From Maritimibacter sp. (lineage in GTDB: Bacteria; Pseudomonadota; Alphaproteobacteria; Rhodobacterales; Rhodobacteraceae): 64,000 nt of DNA. The notes under the pieces are model-generated. The model searched no databases. It saw only the letters and a list, made by a program, of their open reading frames with translations, and was not told the DNA's origin. A program made the translations under genes and the position numbers. Shown here piece after piece: positions 26,296 through 35,148 of this stretch (its first letter is position 1; every line of letters begins with the position of its first letter). The DNA is taken from assembly GCA_002695005.1 (NCBI GenBank), contig NZNT01000015.1, positions 124,001 to 188,000 of the forward strand, read 5' to 3'.

Positions 26296-26649
26296 TCAAT
26301 CGGGGCGCGTGAGGATGAACAACGCGGCACCGCCCATGCACACCGCCTGCACGGCGATCAGCGCGGGGCGCAGGCCCAAGAGCACAGACAATAGCAGTAG
26401 GGCGGCCATCATGGATACCGCCAGCACCTTCGCCTTTCGCGAAATCGCACCCCGCTCCTCCCAGTCGCGGATGGGCGGACCGAGATGGGCGTGATCGATC
26501 AGCCAGGCCCGGGTCCGCGGGCTGCCCTTTCCGAACGCGAAGGCCGCGACGAGCAGGAACGGCGTCGTCGGAAGCCCGGGAACCACCACGCCGATGGCGC
26601 CAAGGGCGAGCGCGGCCCAGCCCAGTGCGAGATATCCGATCCGTTTCAT
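26296..26649 (-). CDS. DUF454 (YbaN-like) membrane protein
   Basis: A 117-residue inner-membrane protein. The N-terminus GYLALGWAALALGAIGVVVPGLPTTPFLLVAAFAF, with the conserved PGLPTTPF motif, is diagnostic of DUF454/YbaN; two further helices lie near the C-terminus. The function of this family is not established. It is divergent from rpiA, with 187 bases between the starts. Confidence 0.88.
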   Translation of the reverse strand: MKRIGYLALGWAALALGAIGVVVPGLPTTPFLLVAAFAFGKGSPRTRAWLIDHAHLGPPIRDWEERGAISRKAKVLAVSMMAALLLLSVLLGLRPALIAVQAVCMGGAALFILTRPD

Positions 26650-26836
26650 GGCCTGACCCTAGCTGCTCCGGGTTTCCAATTCCTTGGCGTGCGCCGTCGG
26701 AGTCCCGGCGACGGCCCCGCGACAATGCCTCTGGTCGCGCCGGGGAACAAGCGCGGTCGCCGGGCCGATTGACCCTCGCGAACGGCGGAGCGATTGCCTA
26801 TAAGGCCGGGAAACCGATCATTTTGCAGGTCTGCCC

Positions 26837-27619
26837 ATGTCTTCGAACCTCTCGCCCATCGACACCGCCAAGTTCGTCGCCGCCAAGCGCGCGGTCGATT
26901 TCATCGAGGACGGGATGCGCGTGGGACTTGGGACCGGCTCTACCGCTGCCTGGATGGTGCGCTGCCTCGGGGAACGCGTGCGCGAGGAGGGGCTCAAGAT
27001 CTCCGGTGTGCCGACCTCCACCCGCACCGCCGAGCTTGCCCGGCAGGTGGGCATCAAGGTCGTCTCTCTGGATGAGGCGCGCTGGCTGGACGTCACCATC
27101 GACGGGGCGGACGAATTCGACGCGGACCTCAACCTCATCAAAGGCGGCGGGGGCGCACTGCTTCAGGAAAAGATCGTGGCGACGGCCTCGGACATGATGA
27201 TCGTCATTTCGGATTCGTCCAAACAGGTCGAACACCTCGGCGCCTTCCCCCTGCCGGTCGAGATCATCCCCTTCGGCTGGCAGACATCCAAGGCGCTGCT
27301 CGAAGAAACGCTCGCCTCGCTCGACGTGCTGGGCCAGTCGGGCACCCTGCGCATGAACGGCGACTCCCCCTATGTCACGGACGAGGGCAACCATATCGTC
27401 GACCTGCACTTGCAACGCATCGGCAATCCGCGCCAGCTTTCCATGGTCCTGAACCAGATTCCCGGCGTGGTGGAGAACGGCCTTTTCATCGACATCTGCG
27501 ACAAGGTCGTCATCGGCCATCAGGGCGGCAGGGTCGAGGTGATCGACATCAACGAGGGGACCCATGACGAGGGGCTCATCGAGTTCGCCGAAACCGACAA
27601 CCTCTTCACCGACATCTGA
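26837..27619 (+). CDS. rpiA: Ribose-5-phosphate isomerase A
   Basis: A 260-residue pentose-phosphate enzyme interconverting ribose-5-phosphate and ribulose-5-phosphate. GLGTGSTAAWMV, DVTIDGADEFD and LIKGGGGALLQEKIV are the family active-site segments, including the catalytic Asp/Glu/Lys positions. Length is slightly above the E. coli enzyme (219) because of an extended C-terminus. It stands alone, followed by a REP-like palindromic repeat. Confidence 0.96.
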   Translation: MSSNLSPIDTAKFVAAKRAVDFIEDGMRVGLGTGSTAAWMVRCLGERVREEGLKISGVPTSTRTAELARQVGIKVVSLDEARWLDVTIDGADEFDADLNLIKGGGGALLQEKIVATASDMMIVISDSSKQVEHLGAFPLPVEIIPFGWQTSKALLEETLASLDVLGQSGTLRMNGDSPYVTDEGNHIVDLHLQRIGNPRQLSMVLNQIPGVVENGLFIDICDKVVIGHQGGRVEVIDINEGTHDEGLIEFAETDNLFTDI

Positions 27620-27642
27620 TCCCCCGGTCTTTCCGGTCGGCA

Positions 27643-27697
27643 AATATCCCGGGGGTGTGCGGCCTGCCCGCAGGCCGCGAGGGGGCTGGCCCCCTCC
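27643..27697. repeat. REP-like palindromic element, copy A
   Basis: AATATCCCGGGGG is followed by a hairpin (GCGGCCTGC / GCAGGCCGC, 27659-27678) and then GGGGGCTGGCCCCC (27681-27694). The outer words recur, inverted, at 40862-40902. The element sits between rpiA and gor and may act as a terminator or mRNA stabiliser. Confidence 0.55.
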
Positions 27698-27866
27698 GCT
27701 GCGATGGCCTGCCGCAAGGCAGGGCGGCGCAAATCCTGTGCGGGCGTGAGCCCGCGCCATTGTGCAACGCTTCACACCCTGACGTGACCGGACGCTGCGC
27801 CGCGCCCGCTGGCATCCCGGGGATTTGTGTGGAATATCCACCCCGGACGGATCGGAAGGGATGACC

Positions 27867-29225
27867 ATGAGCACATTCGACTACGACCTTTTCGTGATCG
27901 GCGGCGGCTCCGGCGGTGTGCGGGCAGGCCGGGTGGCCGCCGAGAGCGGCGCGCGCGTCGGGCTGGCCGAAGAGTTCCGCATGGGCGGGACTTGTGTGAT
28001 CCGGGGCTGCGTGCCCAAGAAGCTGATGGTCTTCGCCTCGAAATTCGGTCCCGCCGCCGCCGAGGCACGCGATTTCGGCTGGGACATGCCCGACGGCAGT
28101 TTCGACTGGTCGGTGTTTCGCCCGAAGCTCCACGCTGAACTCACGCGGCTCGAAAACATCTACCGCACCAACCTCGCTCGTCCCGGAACCGAGATCCATG
28201 ATGCTCGCGCGGTGCTCAAGGATGCGCATACGGTCGAACTGTCCAACGGCAGGACCTTCTCGGCCAAGCATATCCTCGTCGCGACCGGCGGTCGGCCTTT
28301 CATTCCCGACCTGCCCGGGGCGGAGCTGGGGATCACGTCGAACGAAATCTTCAATCTCGACCGGCTGCCGGAGAAAGTCCTGATCCTCGGCGGCGGCTAT
28401 ATCGCCTGTGAATTCGCCTGTATTCTCAACGGTCTGGGCGTGCATGTCACGCAATGGCACCGCGGCCCCCAGATCCTGCGCGGCTTCGACGACGAGGTGC
28501 GCGGGCACATTGCCGAGATCATGCTGGCCCAGGGGATCGACCTGCGCGTCGGCGTCAGCCCCCGTGAATTCGAGCGTGCCGAAGGACGCATCCGGGCCCG
28601 CGGTACGGACGATCACAAGGTGATGGTGGACGAAGTGCTCTGGGCCACGGGGCGGGTGCCCAATTCCGATGGTCTCGGCCTCACCGACCTTGGCGTCGAA
28701 TTGGGCGAAAGTGGCGAGATCGTGGTGGACGATTATTCCCAGACTTCCGTTCCCTCGGTCTTCGCGATCGGCGACGTGACGAACCGCATCGCGCTTACCC
28801 CGGTCGCGATCCGTGAAGGCGCCGCCTTCGTCGAAACCGTTTTCAAAGGCAACCCGACCAAGCCCGACCACGAACTCGTAGCCTCGGCCGTCTTCACCCA
28901 GCCGGAATACGGCACCGTCGGTCTCACCGAAGAGGGCGCGCGGGCGCAGGAGAAGATCGACGTCTATTGCGCCACGTTCCGCCCGATGCAAAAAAGCTTC
29001 ATCGACCGGGACGAAAAGGCGCTTTTCAAGCTTATCGTGAGCCAGGAGAGCCAGCGCGTACTCGGGTGTCACATCGTCGCGGACGGGGCGGGGGAGATGA
29101 TCCAGCTCGCCGCCGTCGCGGTGAAGATGGGCGCGACCAAGGCCGATTTCGACCGCGCCGTCGCGGTGCATCCGACGATGGCCGAGGAAATCGTGCTGAT
29201 GAAGACCCCGGTCCGTGCGGACTGA
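27867..29225 (+). CDS. gor: Glutathione-disulfide reductase
   Basis: A 452-residue FAD flavoenzyme that reduces glutathione disulfide with NADPH. It has the FAD loop FVIGGGSGGVRAGR, redox Cys pair in GGTCVIRGCVPKKL (Cys43, Cys48), NADPH-binding LILGGGYIACEFA, FAIGDVTNRIALTPVAI and the C-terminal HPTMAEE with the catalytic His. The second of two close ATGs (27867) has better spacing from GGAAGGG than the first (27861). It is followed by the hflKC operon after an 87-base gap containing a short AACCCG hairpin. Confidence 0.94.
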   Translation: MSTFDYDLFVIGGGSGGVRAGRVAAESGARVGLAEEFRMGGTCVIRGCVPKKLMVFASKFGPAAAEARDFGWDMPDGSFDWSVFRPKLHAELTRLENIYRTNLARPGTEIHDARAVLKDAHTVELSNGRTFSAKHILVATGGRPFIPDLPGAELGITSNEIFNLDRLPEKVLILGGGYIACEFACILNGLGVHVTQWHRGPQILRGFDDEVRGHIAEIMLAQGIDLRVGVSPREFERAEGRIRARGTDDHKVMVDEVLWATGRVPNSDGLGLTDLGVELGESGEIVVDDYSQTSVPSVFAIGDVTNRIALTPVAIREGAAFVETVFKGNPTKPDHELVASAVFTQPEYGTVGLTEEGARAQEKIDVYCATFRPMQKSFIDRDEKALFKLIVSQESQRVLGCHIVADGAGEMIQLAAVAVKMGATKADFDRAVAVHPTMAEEIVLMKTPVRAD

Positions 29226-29312
29226 ACCAGATAGATAACCCGTGATCCGGGTTGAAAAACAGGTGTTCAAGCGCCAGTTATGACCGGACAGTTTTTGGAG
29301 GATTTCACACAC

Positions 29313-30476
29313 ATGGCCAGCGACAGCGGCGGACCTTGGGGCGGCGGTGGAAACCGCGGCGGACAAAACGGCGGATCGAACGGCGGTGACGACCGTGGCC
29401 AGAGGGGCGATGACCGTCGCCCCGGCCAGCAGGGCGGCAACATGCCGGAGATCGACGATCTCATGCGGCGCGGACAGGAGCAGCTTCGCGTCCTGATGGG
29501 CGGCAAGGGCGGCTCGAACAGGGGTAACGGGGGCGGCGATGGTCCCTCGGGCCCACGGTTTTCGCGGGGGACGATCCTGATCGTGCTGGTCGCAGCCGTG
29601 GCGCTGTGGCTTTTTGCGAGCTTCTACCGCGTCGACACGTCCGAGCAATCGGTCGAGCTTCTCTTCGGTGAACGCTACCAGGTCGGGACCGAGGGTCTGA
29701 ACTTCGCGCCCTGGCCCGTGGTGACCAAGGAAATCTACCCCGTCACCCGTGAAAACACCGAAGATATCGGTGTGGGCCTCGACGAAGGGCTGATGCTGAC
29801 CGGCGACGAGAACATCGTCGACATCGACTATCAGGTCGTCTGGAACATCGGCGACGTCGAGAAATTCGTGTTCAACGTGGCCGATCCGGTCAACACGATC
29901 CGCGCCGTGTCGGAATCGGCGATGCGTGAGATCATCGGTCGTTCCTCGCTTGCGCCGATCCTGAACCGCGACCGGGGCATCATTGCCCAGGAGCTTCAGG
30001 AACTGATCCAGTCGACGCTCGACAGCTACGAGTCGGGCGTGAACATCGTGCGTGTGAACTTCGACCGGGCCGACCCGCCGCGCGAGGTCATCGACAGCTT
30101 CCGCGAAGTGCAGGCGGCTGAACAGACCCGCGACACGCTGCAATCCCAGGCCGACGCCTACGCCAACCGCGTGGTCGCGGAGGCCCGCGGTGAAGCTGCG
30201 CAGACGCTGGAACAGGCCGAAGCCTACCGGGCGCGTGTCGTCAACGAAGCCGAGGGTGAAGCGTCTCGCTTCGTCGCGGTCTACGACGAATACGCCAAGG
30301 CACCGGAGGTGACGCGCCGTCGTCTCTATATCGAAACGCTTGAGCGGGTTCTGAGTGATGTCGACAAGATCATCATGGACGATGCCGTCGGCGGCGAGCA
30401 GGGCGTCGTGCCCTATCTCCCGCTGAACGAGTTGCGCCGCAACTCCACCAACACCAATACCGGGGGGTCGAACTGA
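29313..30476 (+). CDS. hflK: HflK, membrane protease regulatory subunit
   Basis: A 387-residue SPFH/prohibitin-domain protein that with HflC forms a large cage around FtsH. The N-terminus is Gly/Arg/Asn-rich and cytoplasmic; one helix follows (about 85-104), then the SPFH domain and a coiled coil (EVQAAEQTRDTLQSQADAYA). The ATG at 29313 follows TTGGAGGA. Its stop shares a base with the hflC start. FtsH is encoded elsewhere in this window (51.3 kb). Confidence 0.95.
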   Translation: MASDSGGPWGGGGNRGGQNGGSNGGDDRGQRGDDRRPGQQGGNMPEIDDLMRRGQEQLRVLMGGKGGSNRGNGGGDGPSGPRFSRGTILIVLVAAVALWLFASFYRVDTSEQSVELLFGERYQVGTEGLNFAPWPVVTKEIYPVTRENTEDIGVGLDEGLMLTGDENIVDIDYQVVWNIGDVEKFVFNVADPVNTIRAVSESAMREIIGRSSLAPILNRDRGIIAQELQELIQSTLDSYESGVNIVRVNFDRADPPREVIDSFREVQAAEQTRDTLQSQADAYANRVVAEARGEAAQTLEQAEAYRARVVNEAEGEASRFVAVYDEYAKAPEVTRRRLYIETLERVLSDVDKIIMDDAVGGEQGVVPYLPLNELRRNSTNTNTGGSN

Positions 30477-31528
30477 TGCGTCGTTCCTACGTCATTCTCG
30501 GGATCCTGGCCGTACTCGTCTTCATCGGCCTGAATTCCTACTACATCGTCGACGAACGCGAAAAGGCGCTGCGCCTTTGGTTCGGTGAGGTTACGGCCGA
30601 AATCGGTGAGCCCGGCCTGTATTTCAAAGTGCCGGTGATCCACGAGATCGCCAAGTACGATGACCGCATCCTGCCGCTCGACACCGAGCCGCTCGAAGTC
30701 ACCCCGGCGGATGATCGTCGTCTCGTCGTGGACGCCTTCGCGCGCTGGCGCATCACCGATGCCACGCAGTTCCGCCGTGCGGTGGGCGCGTCGGGCATTT
30801 CGGGCGCCCGCAGCCGTCTGGAGCGCATCCTCAACGCCGAGCTTCGCGAAGTGCTGGGTGGTGTGCCGTCCGACGCCGTGCTCTCGGTCGATCGTGTGTC
30901 GCTGATGAACCAGATCCGCGACCAGTCGCGGGACGAAGCCGACGCGCTCGGTATCCGGGTCATCGACGTGCGCATCAAGCGCGCCGACCTTCCCGACCAG
31001 AACCTCGAGGCGACGTTCGAACGGATGCGCGCCGAGCGTCAGCGGGAAGCGGCAGACGAGATCGCGCGTGGTAACGAGGCCGCGCAGCGTCTTCGTGCAC
31101 AGGCCGACCGGACCGTGGTGGAAACCACGTCGGAAGCGCAGCGGGAAGCCGACATCATTCGCGGTGAGGCGGATGCGCTGCGGAACGCGATCTATGCCGA
31201 AGCCTTCGGCCGCGATCCGGAGTTCTTCGCCTTCTACCGGTCAATGAGCGCCTACGAGCGGGCCATTCAGGGCCGGAACTCGACGCTGGTGATCTCGCCC
31301 AACAGCGAGTTCTTCAACTACCTGAAGTCCGACACGTCGGCCCAGATCGCGCGCAGTGCCGGGCAGCTCCCGGCGGTCCAGACCGACACGGCCGAGGACA
31401 GCTCGACCGACGCCGGTCCTGTCATCGAGGTTCCGGATGCGGGGCTGCCTGACAGCGCTGAAACCGAAACCGACACCGGCGGAAGCGACACCACCGGCGC
31501 AGCGGACACCCAGCCCGCCGACGAATGA
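30476..31528 (+). CDS. hflC: HflC, membrane protease regulatory subunit
   Basis: A 350-residue SPFH-domain partner of HflK. It has an N-terminal helix (YVILGILAVLVFIGLNSYYI), the SPFH domain (DEREKALRLWFGEV, FARWRITDATQFRRAV) and a coiled coil (RQREAADEIARGNEAAQRLR). After about residue 300 there is an extra 50-residue acidic Asp/Thr/Ser tail not found in the E. coli protein (334 residues). The TGA overlaps the start of the DUF2065 gene. Confidence 0.94.
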   Translation: MRRSYVILGILAVLVFIGLNSYYIVDEREKALRLWFGEVTAEIGEPGLYFKVPVIHEIAKYDDRILPLDTEPLEVTPADDRRLVVDAFARWRITDATQFRRAVGASGISGARSRLERILNAELREVLGGVPSDAVLSVDRVSLMNQIRDQSRDEADALGIRVIDVRIKRADLPDQNLEATFERMRAERQREAADEIARGNEAAQRLRAQADRTVVETTSEAQREADIIRGEADALRNAIYAEAFGRDPEFFAFYRSMSAYERAIQGRNSTLVISPNSEFFNYLKSDTSAQIARSAGQLPAVQTDTAEDSSTDAGPVIEVPDAGLPDSAETETDTGGSDTTGAADTQPADE

Positions 31529-31710
31529 GCTGGCTCTTGCTGGGTCTTGGCCTGGCCCTCGTGATCGAGGGCCTGGTCTTCTTCTTCCTTCCCGGCAGGC
31601 TCGAAAACCTGCTGGAAGCCATCGCCACCATGAGCCGCGACCAGCGGCGCATGGTCGGCCTTGTGGCCATCGGGGTGGGCGTTGCGATGGTCTGGATCGT
31701 CCAGGGATGA
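31525..31710 (+). CDS. DUF2065 (YjeT-like) small membrane protein
   Basis: A 61-residue protein with two hydrophobic helices and the central motif FFLPGRLENLLEAIATMSRDQ typical of DUF2065/YjeT. In many proteobacteria it sits next to hflKC, as here, and overlaps hflC by four bases (ATGA). Its function is not established; co-localisation suggests a role with the HflKC complex. Confidence 0.85.
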   Translation: MSWLLLGLGLALVIEGLVFFFLPGRLENLLEAIATMSRDQRRMVGLVAIGVGVAMVWIVQG

Positions 31711-31831
31711 TCGGCAACGCCCTGCCACGTCACGGCGGCGTGACGGCTCGTGGTCAAGATTGCGTTGCACGACCGGGCTCCTATCTGGAATGATGGTCGA
31801 AACGTCCGGCAGGATTTCAGAGGAGACTGCA

Positions 31832-33310
31832 GTGAAAGCGCAGGCAAGGGTTTTGACCCGAACGAACCCCAGATTTATCGCAACCCTTTTCGCCGTCATG
31901 GCCGCCATCGTGCTCGCCGCGACGCAGCTCGCGACGGCCCAGACCCGCCCGACGAGCTTTGCGGACCTCGCCGAGAAGGTGAGCCCGTCGGTGGTGAACA
32001 TCACCACCGCCACGGTCGTTTCGCAGGACACGGGACCGTCACCGATGGTGCCCGAAGGCTCACCGTTCGAAGATTTCTTCCGCGATTTCCTTGAGCGTGA
32101 CGGCGAAGGACAGCCGCCCCGCACCCGCCGCTCATCGGCGCTGGGTTCCGGCTTCGTGATCTCCGAGGACGGCTACATCGTCACCAACAACCACGTCATC
32201 GAAGGCGCGGACGAGATCGTCATCGAGTTCTTCGGGGACCGGGGCGAGCTTGACGCGACCGTCGTCGGCACAGACCCGAACACCGACATCGCGCTCCTCA
32301 AGGTCGAAACGGACGAGCCGCTTCCCTTCGTGCCCTTCGGCGATTCGGACGCGATCCGCGTGGGCGACTGGGTCATGGCGATGGGCAACCCGCTGGGGCA
32401 GGGATTCTCGATCTCCGCCGGGATCATCTCGGCCCGTGGACGGGAGCTTCAGGGCACCTATGACGACTTCCTCCAGACCGACGCGGCGATCAACCGGGGC
32501 AACTCGGGCGGCCCGCTGTTCAACCTCGACGGTCAGGTCGTCGGCGTGAACACCGCGATCCTGTCGCCCAACGGCGGCTCCATCGGCATCGGCTTCGCAA
32601 TGGCCTCGAACGTCGTGACCAAGGTTGTCGATCAGCTTCAGGAATTCGGCGAGACGCGCCGCGGCTGGCTTGGCGTGCGCATCCAGGACGTGAGCCCTGA
32701 CGTGGCCGAGGCGATGGAACTCGACAGCACCGCAGGCGCGCTCGTCACCGACGTGCCGGACGGCCCGGCCAAGGACGGCGGCATGGAAGCGGGCGACCTC
32801 ATCCTCAGCTTCGCCGGTCAGGACGTCGCCGACACACGCGAGCTCGTCCGCATCGTCGGCAATTCCGGCGTGGGCGAAACCGTGCGCGTCGTCGTCCTGC
32901 GCGATGGCCAGACCCAGACGCTCAAGGTGGTGCTCGGTCGCCGGGAAGAGGCACTGGCAGCCGATGAAAGCGCGGGCGGTGATGAAGACACTCCGGCCCC
33001 TGACGTGGAGCAATCCACGATCCTCGGCCTGACACTTTCGGAAATGACCGATGAACTGCGCGAAGAACTCGGGCTGGACGCCGGCGCCGAAGGCCTCGTC
33101 GTCGTCGCGGTCGAGGGCGACAGCCAGGCTGCCGAGAAGGGTATCGTCGAGGGCGACGTGATCACCGAGGCGGGCCAACAGCGCCTGTCGTCGATTTCCG
33201 ACCTCGAGGAGCGGATCGAAGCGGCCCGCGATGGGGGACGTCAGTCGCTCCTCCTGCTCGTGCGGCGCGGCGGCGATCCCCGCTTCGTGGCGTTGCCGGT
33301 GGACGAGTAA
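31832..33310 (+). CDS. Do/HtrA-family periplasmic serine protease
   Basis: A 492-residue protease/chaperone. A signal segment (FIATLFAVMAAIVLAATQLA then TAQ) precedes the trypsin-like domain with His121 (TNNHVIEGADE), Asp152 (NTDIALLKV) and Ser225 (RGNSGGPLF). Two PDZ domains follow (about 265-365 and 395-490), separated by an acidic linker. The loop EDFFRDFLERDGEGQPPRTR corresponds to the LA loop region. The start is GTG at 31832 behind GAGGAGA. It closes the hflK-hflC-DUF2065 cluster, fitting a shared role in envelope protein quality control. Confidence 0.92.
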   Translation: MKAQARVLTRTNPRFIATLFAVMAAIVLAATQLATAQTRPTSFADLAEKVSPSVVNITTATVVSQDTGPSPMVPEGSPFEDFFRDFLERDGEGQPPRTRRSSALGSGFVISEDGYIVTNNHVIEGADEIVIEFFGDRGELDATVVGTDPNTDIALLKVETDEPLPFVPFGDSDAIRVGDWVMAMGNPLGQGFSISAGIISARGRELQGTYDDFLQTDAAINRGNSGGPLFNLDGQVVGVNTAILSPNGGSIGIGFAMASNVVTKVVDQLQEFGETRRGWLGVRIQDVSPDVAEAMELDSTAGALVTDVPDGPAKDGGMEAGDLILSFAGQDVADTRELVRIVGNSGVGETVRVVVLRDGQTQTLKVVLGRREEALAADESAGGDEDTPAPDVEQSTILGLTLSEMTDELREELGLDAGAEGLVVVAVEGDSQAAEKGIVEGDVITEAGQQRLSSISDLEERIEAARDGGRQSLLLLVRRGGDPRFVALPVDE

Positions 33311-33312
33311 CC

Positions 33313-33344
33313 AAAAAAAAGCCCCGCCGGAAATGCGGCGGGGC
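33313..33344 (-). terminator. Strong terminator of the DUF1127 gene
   Basis: On the minus strand a 9-bp GC stem (GCCCCGCCG / CGGCGGGGC) is followed by eight T residues (the A-run at 33313-33320 on the plus strand). It ends the message coming from 33580. Confidence 0.88.
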
Positions 33345-33348
33345 CTGA

Positions 33349-33374
33349 AAAGGCCGTCCTTCGGGGCGGCCTTT
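33349..33374 (+). terminator. Terminator after htrA
   Basis: An 11-bp stem (AAAGGCCGTCC / GGGCGGCCTTT) with a TTCG loop follows the htrA stop by 38 bases. Together with the previous hairpin it insulates two convergent genes. Confidence 0.7.
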
Positions 33375-33388
33375 GTCGTCTCGGGGGG

Positions 33389-33580
33389 TCAGCGCATCAT
33401 GAACACGTCGAGGCGCTTCACACCGATATCCGTGAGTTGCGAGTCGGTGAGGGTTTCCAGCTTGCGACGGGTGGCGCGGCGGGCACGGCGGCGCTCCAAG
33501 TCGATGCGGAAGTCGGCGACGAACCGGATAACGCGCGAGACGTGACCGGCGAATTCGTAGGTGGCGGTTCTTGCAGCCAT
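33389..33580 (-). CDS. DUF1127 small protein
   Basis: A 63-residue basic protein. The C-terminal half RRKLETLTDSQLTDIGVKRLDV is the conserved DUF1127 (YjiS-like) motif. It starts MAARTATYEF behind a strong AAGGAG ribosome site and has its own strong terminator, so it is an abundant monocistronic message in form. In alphaproteobacteria, small DUF1127 proteins have been linked to RNA metabolism and phosphate or stress responses; its role here is open. Confidence 0.88.
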   Translation of the reverse strand: MAARTATYEFAGHVSRVIRFVADFRIDLERRRARRATRRKLETLTDSQLTDIGVKRLDVFMMR

Positions 33581-33898
33581 ATCTGCGCTCCTTGCTTAAG
33601 TATTGGGCGACAGAGAATCCATCGCCTCAGAACTGGTGCAGATAGGGACAAACCGGTCCGGGCACAAATGCAGTTCTTGCATGGGTTCTCTGCCGGGTGT
33701 GCATAGCTTAATATCCGCTTAACCATTTGAAATATTTTCGGGAATCCGGACGCACAAAAGCGTCGGTTTCACGCTTTCCGAAGTCGTTTTCCGTCCGGAA
33801 ATCAGCAAGCGGAACTCCGCTGTCGAAGTATTCATCTTGGCAGATGTTCGCGTTTCGTGCTAATTTTTGTCAAAAGCAGAACAAAAGGGGCGGTCAAA
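33581..33898. other. 318-base divergent intergenic region
   Basis: No gene is seen. It must carry the DUF1127 promoter (minus) and the ruvC promoter (plus). A nested inverted repeat at 33745-33799 has outer arms TCCGGACG / CGTCCGGA and inner arms AAAGCGT / ACGCTTT. TTGGCA (33837-33842) and TAATTT (33861-33866), spaced by 18 bases, are a fair promoter candidate for ruvC. The region is more AT-rich than its flanks. Confidence 0.5.
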
Positions 33899-34405
33899 AT
33901 GCGGGTTTTGGGCATCGACCCGGGGCTGAGAAACCTCGGCTGGGGCGTGATCGATGTGTCGGGCAGCAGAATCAGCCATGTCGCGAACGGGGTCTGTCAC
34001 GGCGAGGGCACGGCACTTGCCGACCGCCTTCTGGCGCTGTTCGACGCGCTGAGCGACGTGGTCGCCCGTTTCGCGCCCGATACGGCGGCGGTGGAGCAGA
34101 CCTTCGTGAACAAGGACGGCGCCGGCACCCTGAAACTCGGTCAGGCGCGCGGGATCGCGATGCTTGTCCCGGCCCGGGCGGGACTCAGCGTCGGGGAATA
34201 TGCGCCCAACACGATCAAGAAGACCGTGGTCGGCGTGGGTCATGCCGACAAGCGCCAGATCGACCACATGGTGCGGCTGCAACTGCCGGGTGTGGAGCTT
34301 GCCGGTCCGGACGCGGCGGACGCGCTGGCCATCGCTCTGTGCCATGCCCACCACGCGCGGGCGGGCGACAAGCTCGCTGCCGCCGTGGCGAAGGTGCGCG
34401 CATGA
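33899..34405 (+). CDS. ruvC: Holliday junction endonuclease RuvC
   Basis: A 168-residue resolvase that cuts Holliday junctions. [16 protein letters not shown] carries the first catalytic Asp (Asp7); [11 protein letters not shown] has the catalytic Glu, and [16 protein letters not shown] the C-terminal acidic residues. The ATG at 33899 follows AAAGGGG. Its end overlaps ruvA by four bases, giving the usual ruvCA(B) order. Confidence 0.97.
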   Translation: MRVLGIDPGLRNLGWGVIDVSGSRISHVANGVCHGEGTALADRLLALFDALSDVVARFAPDTAAVEQTFVNKDGAGTLKLGQARGIAMLVPARAGLSVGEYAPNTIKKTVVGVGHADKRQIDHMVRLQLPGVELAGPDAADALAIALCHAHHARAGDKLAAAVAKVRA

Positions 34406-35070
34406 TCGGAAAGCTGTCGGGCCGGATCGACTACAAGGGCGACGATCACGTTCTGATCGACGTGCGCGGGGTCGGCTATATCGTTCACGTCTCGGACAGG
34501 ACGCTCGCGAGCCTGCCGGGGCCGGGCGAGGCGGTGGCGCTCTACACGGACCTGATCGTGCGTGAGGATCTGATGCAATTGCACGGGTTCCTGTCGCTCA
34601 CCGAAAAGGAATGGTTCCGCCTTCTGATGACCGTGCAGGGGATCGGGGCCAAGGCCGCGACCGCCATCCTCGGCGCGCTCGGCGCGGACGGGGTGAGCCG
34701 GGCCATCGCTCTGGGCGACTGGAACGCGGTGAAGGCGGCAAAGGGGCTGGGGCCCAAGACGGCGCAACGGGTGGTGAACGAGCTCAAGGACAAAGCCCCG
34801 ACCGTCATGGCGATGGGCGCAGGCGCTGCGCCTGTGGCGGATGACGTGACCCTCGTGGAAAGCGACGACCCGGTAACGGCCCCGATGGCCAGGCCCCGGC
34901 CCGCGTCCGCCAACACCGCGCAGCAGGAGGCGCTTTCGGCGCTCGCCAACCTTGGCTACGCGCCGGGCGAGGCGGCCAGCGCGGTGGCGACAGCTCTGGG
35001 CGACGCCCCCGATCTGGACACCTCCGGCCTGATCCGCGCGGCCTTGAAGCTGCTTGCGCCGAAAGGGTAG
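34402..35070 (+). CDS. ruvA: Holliday junction helicase subunit RuvA
   Basis: A 222-residue junction-binding protein. [20 protein letters not shown] is the typical start; helix-hairpin-helix motifs lie in [19 protein letters not shown] and [18 protein letters not shown]. Domain III at the C-terminus ([16 protein letters not shown]) contacts RuvB. A Pro/Ala-rich linker lies around 135-170. It overlaps ruvC (ATGA); ruvB starts 78 bases later. Confidence 0.97.
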   Translation: MIGKLSGRIDYKGDDHVLIDVRGVGYIVHVSDRTLASLPGPGEAVALYTDLIVREDLMQLHGFLSLTEKEWFRLLMTVQGIGAKAATAILGALGADGVSRAIALGDWNAVKAAKGLGPKTAQRVVNELKDKAPTVMAMGAGAAPVADDVTLVESDDPVTAPMARPRPASANTAQQEALSALANLGYAPGEAASAVATALGDAPDLDTSGLIRAALKLLAPKG

Positions 35071-35148
35071 GGAAGGTGAGGCTCATCCACCCTCGGGGTG
35101 TCTTCGCCCGGCCCCGGGCGATGAGCCGCTGCACAGCGAGCGAAGAGC

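Noticed and set aside
31832-33310. Assigning the HtrA protease as DegP rather than DegQ or DegS
   Set aside because: Two PDZ domains and a signal segment exclude DegS, but DegP and DegQ cannot be told apart from sequence alone here, so no specific symbol was given.
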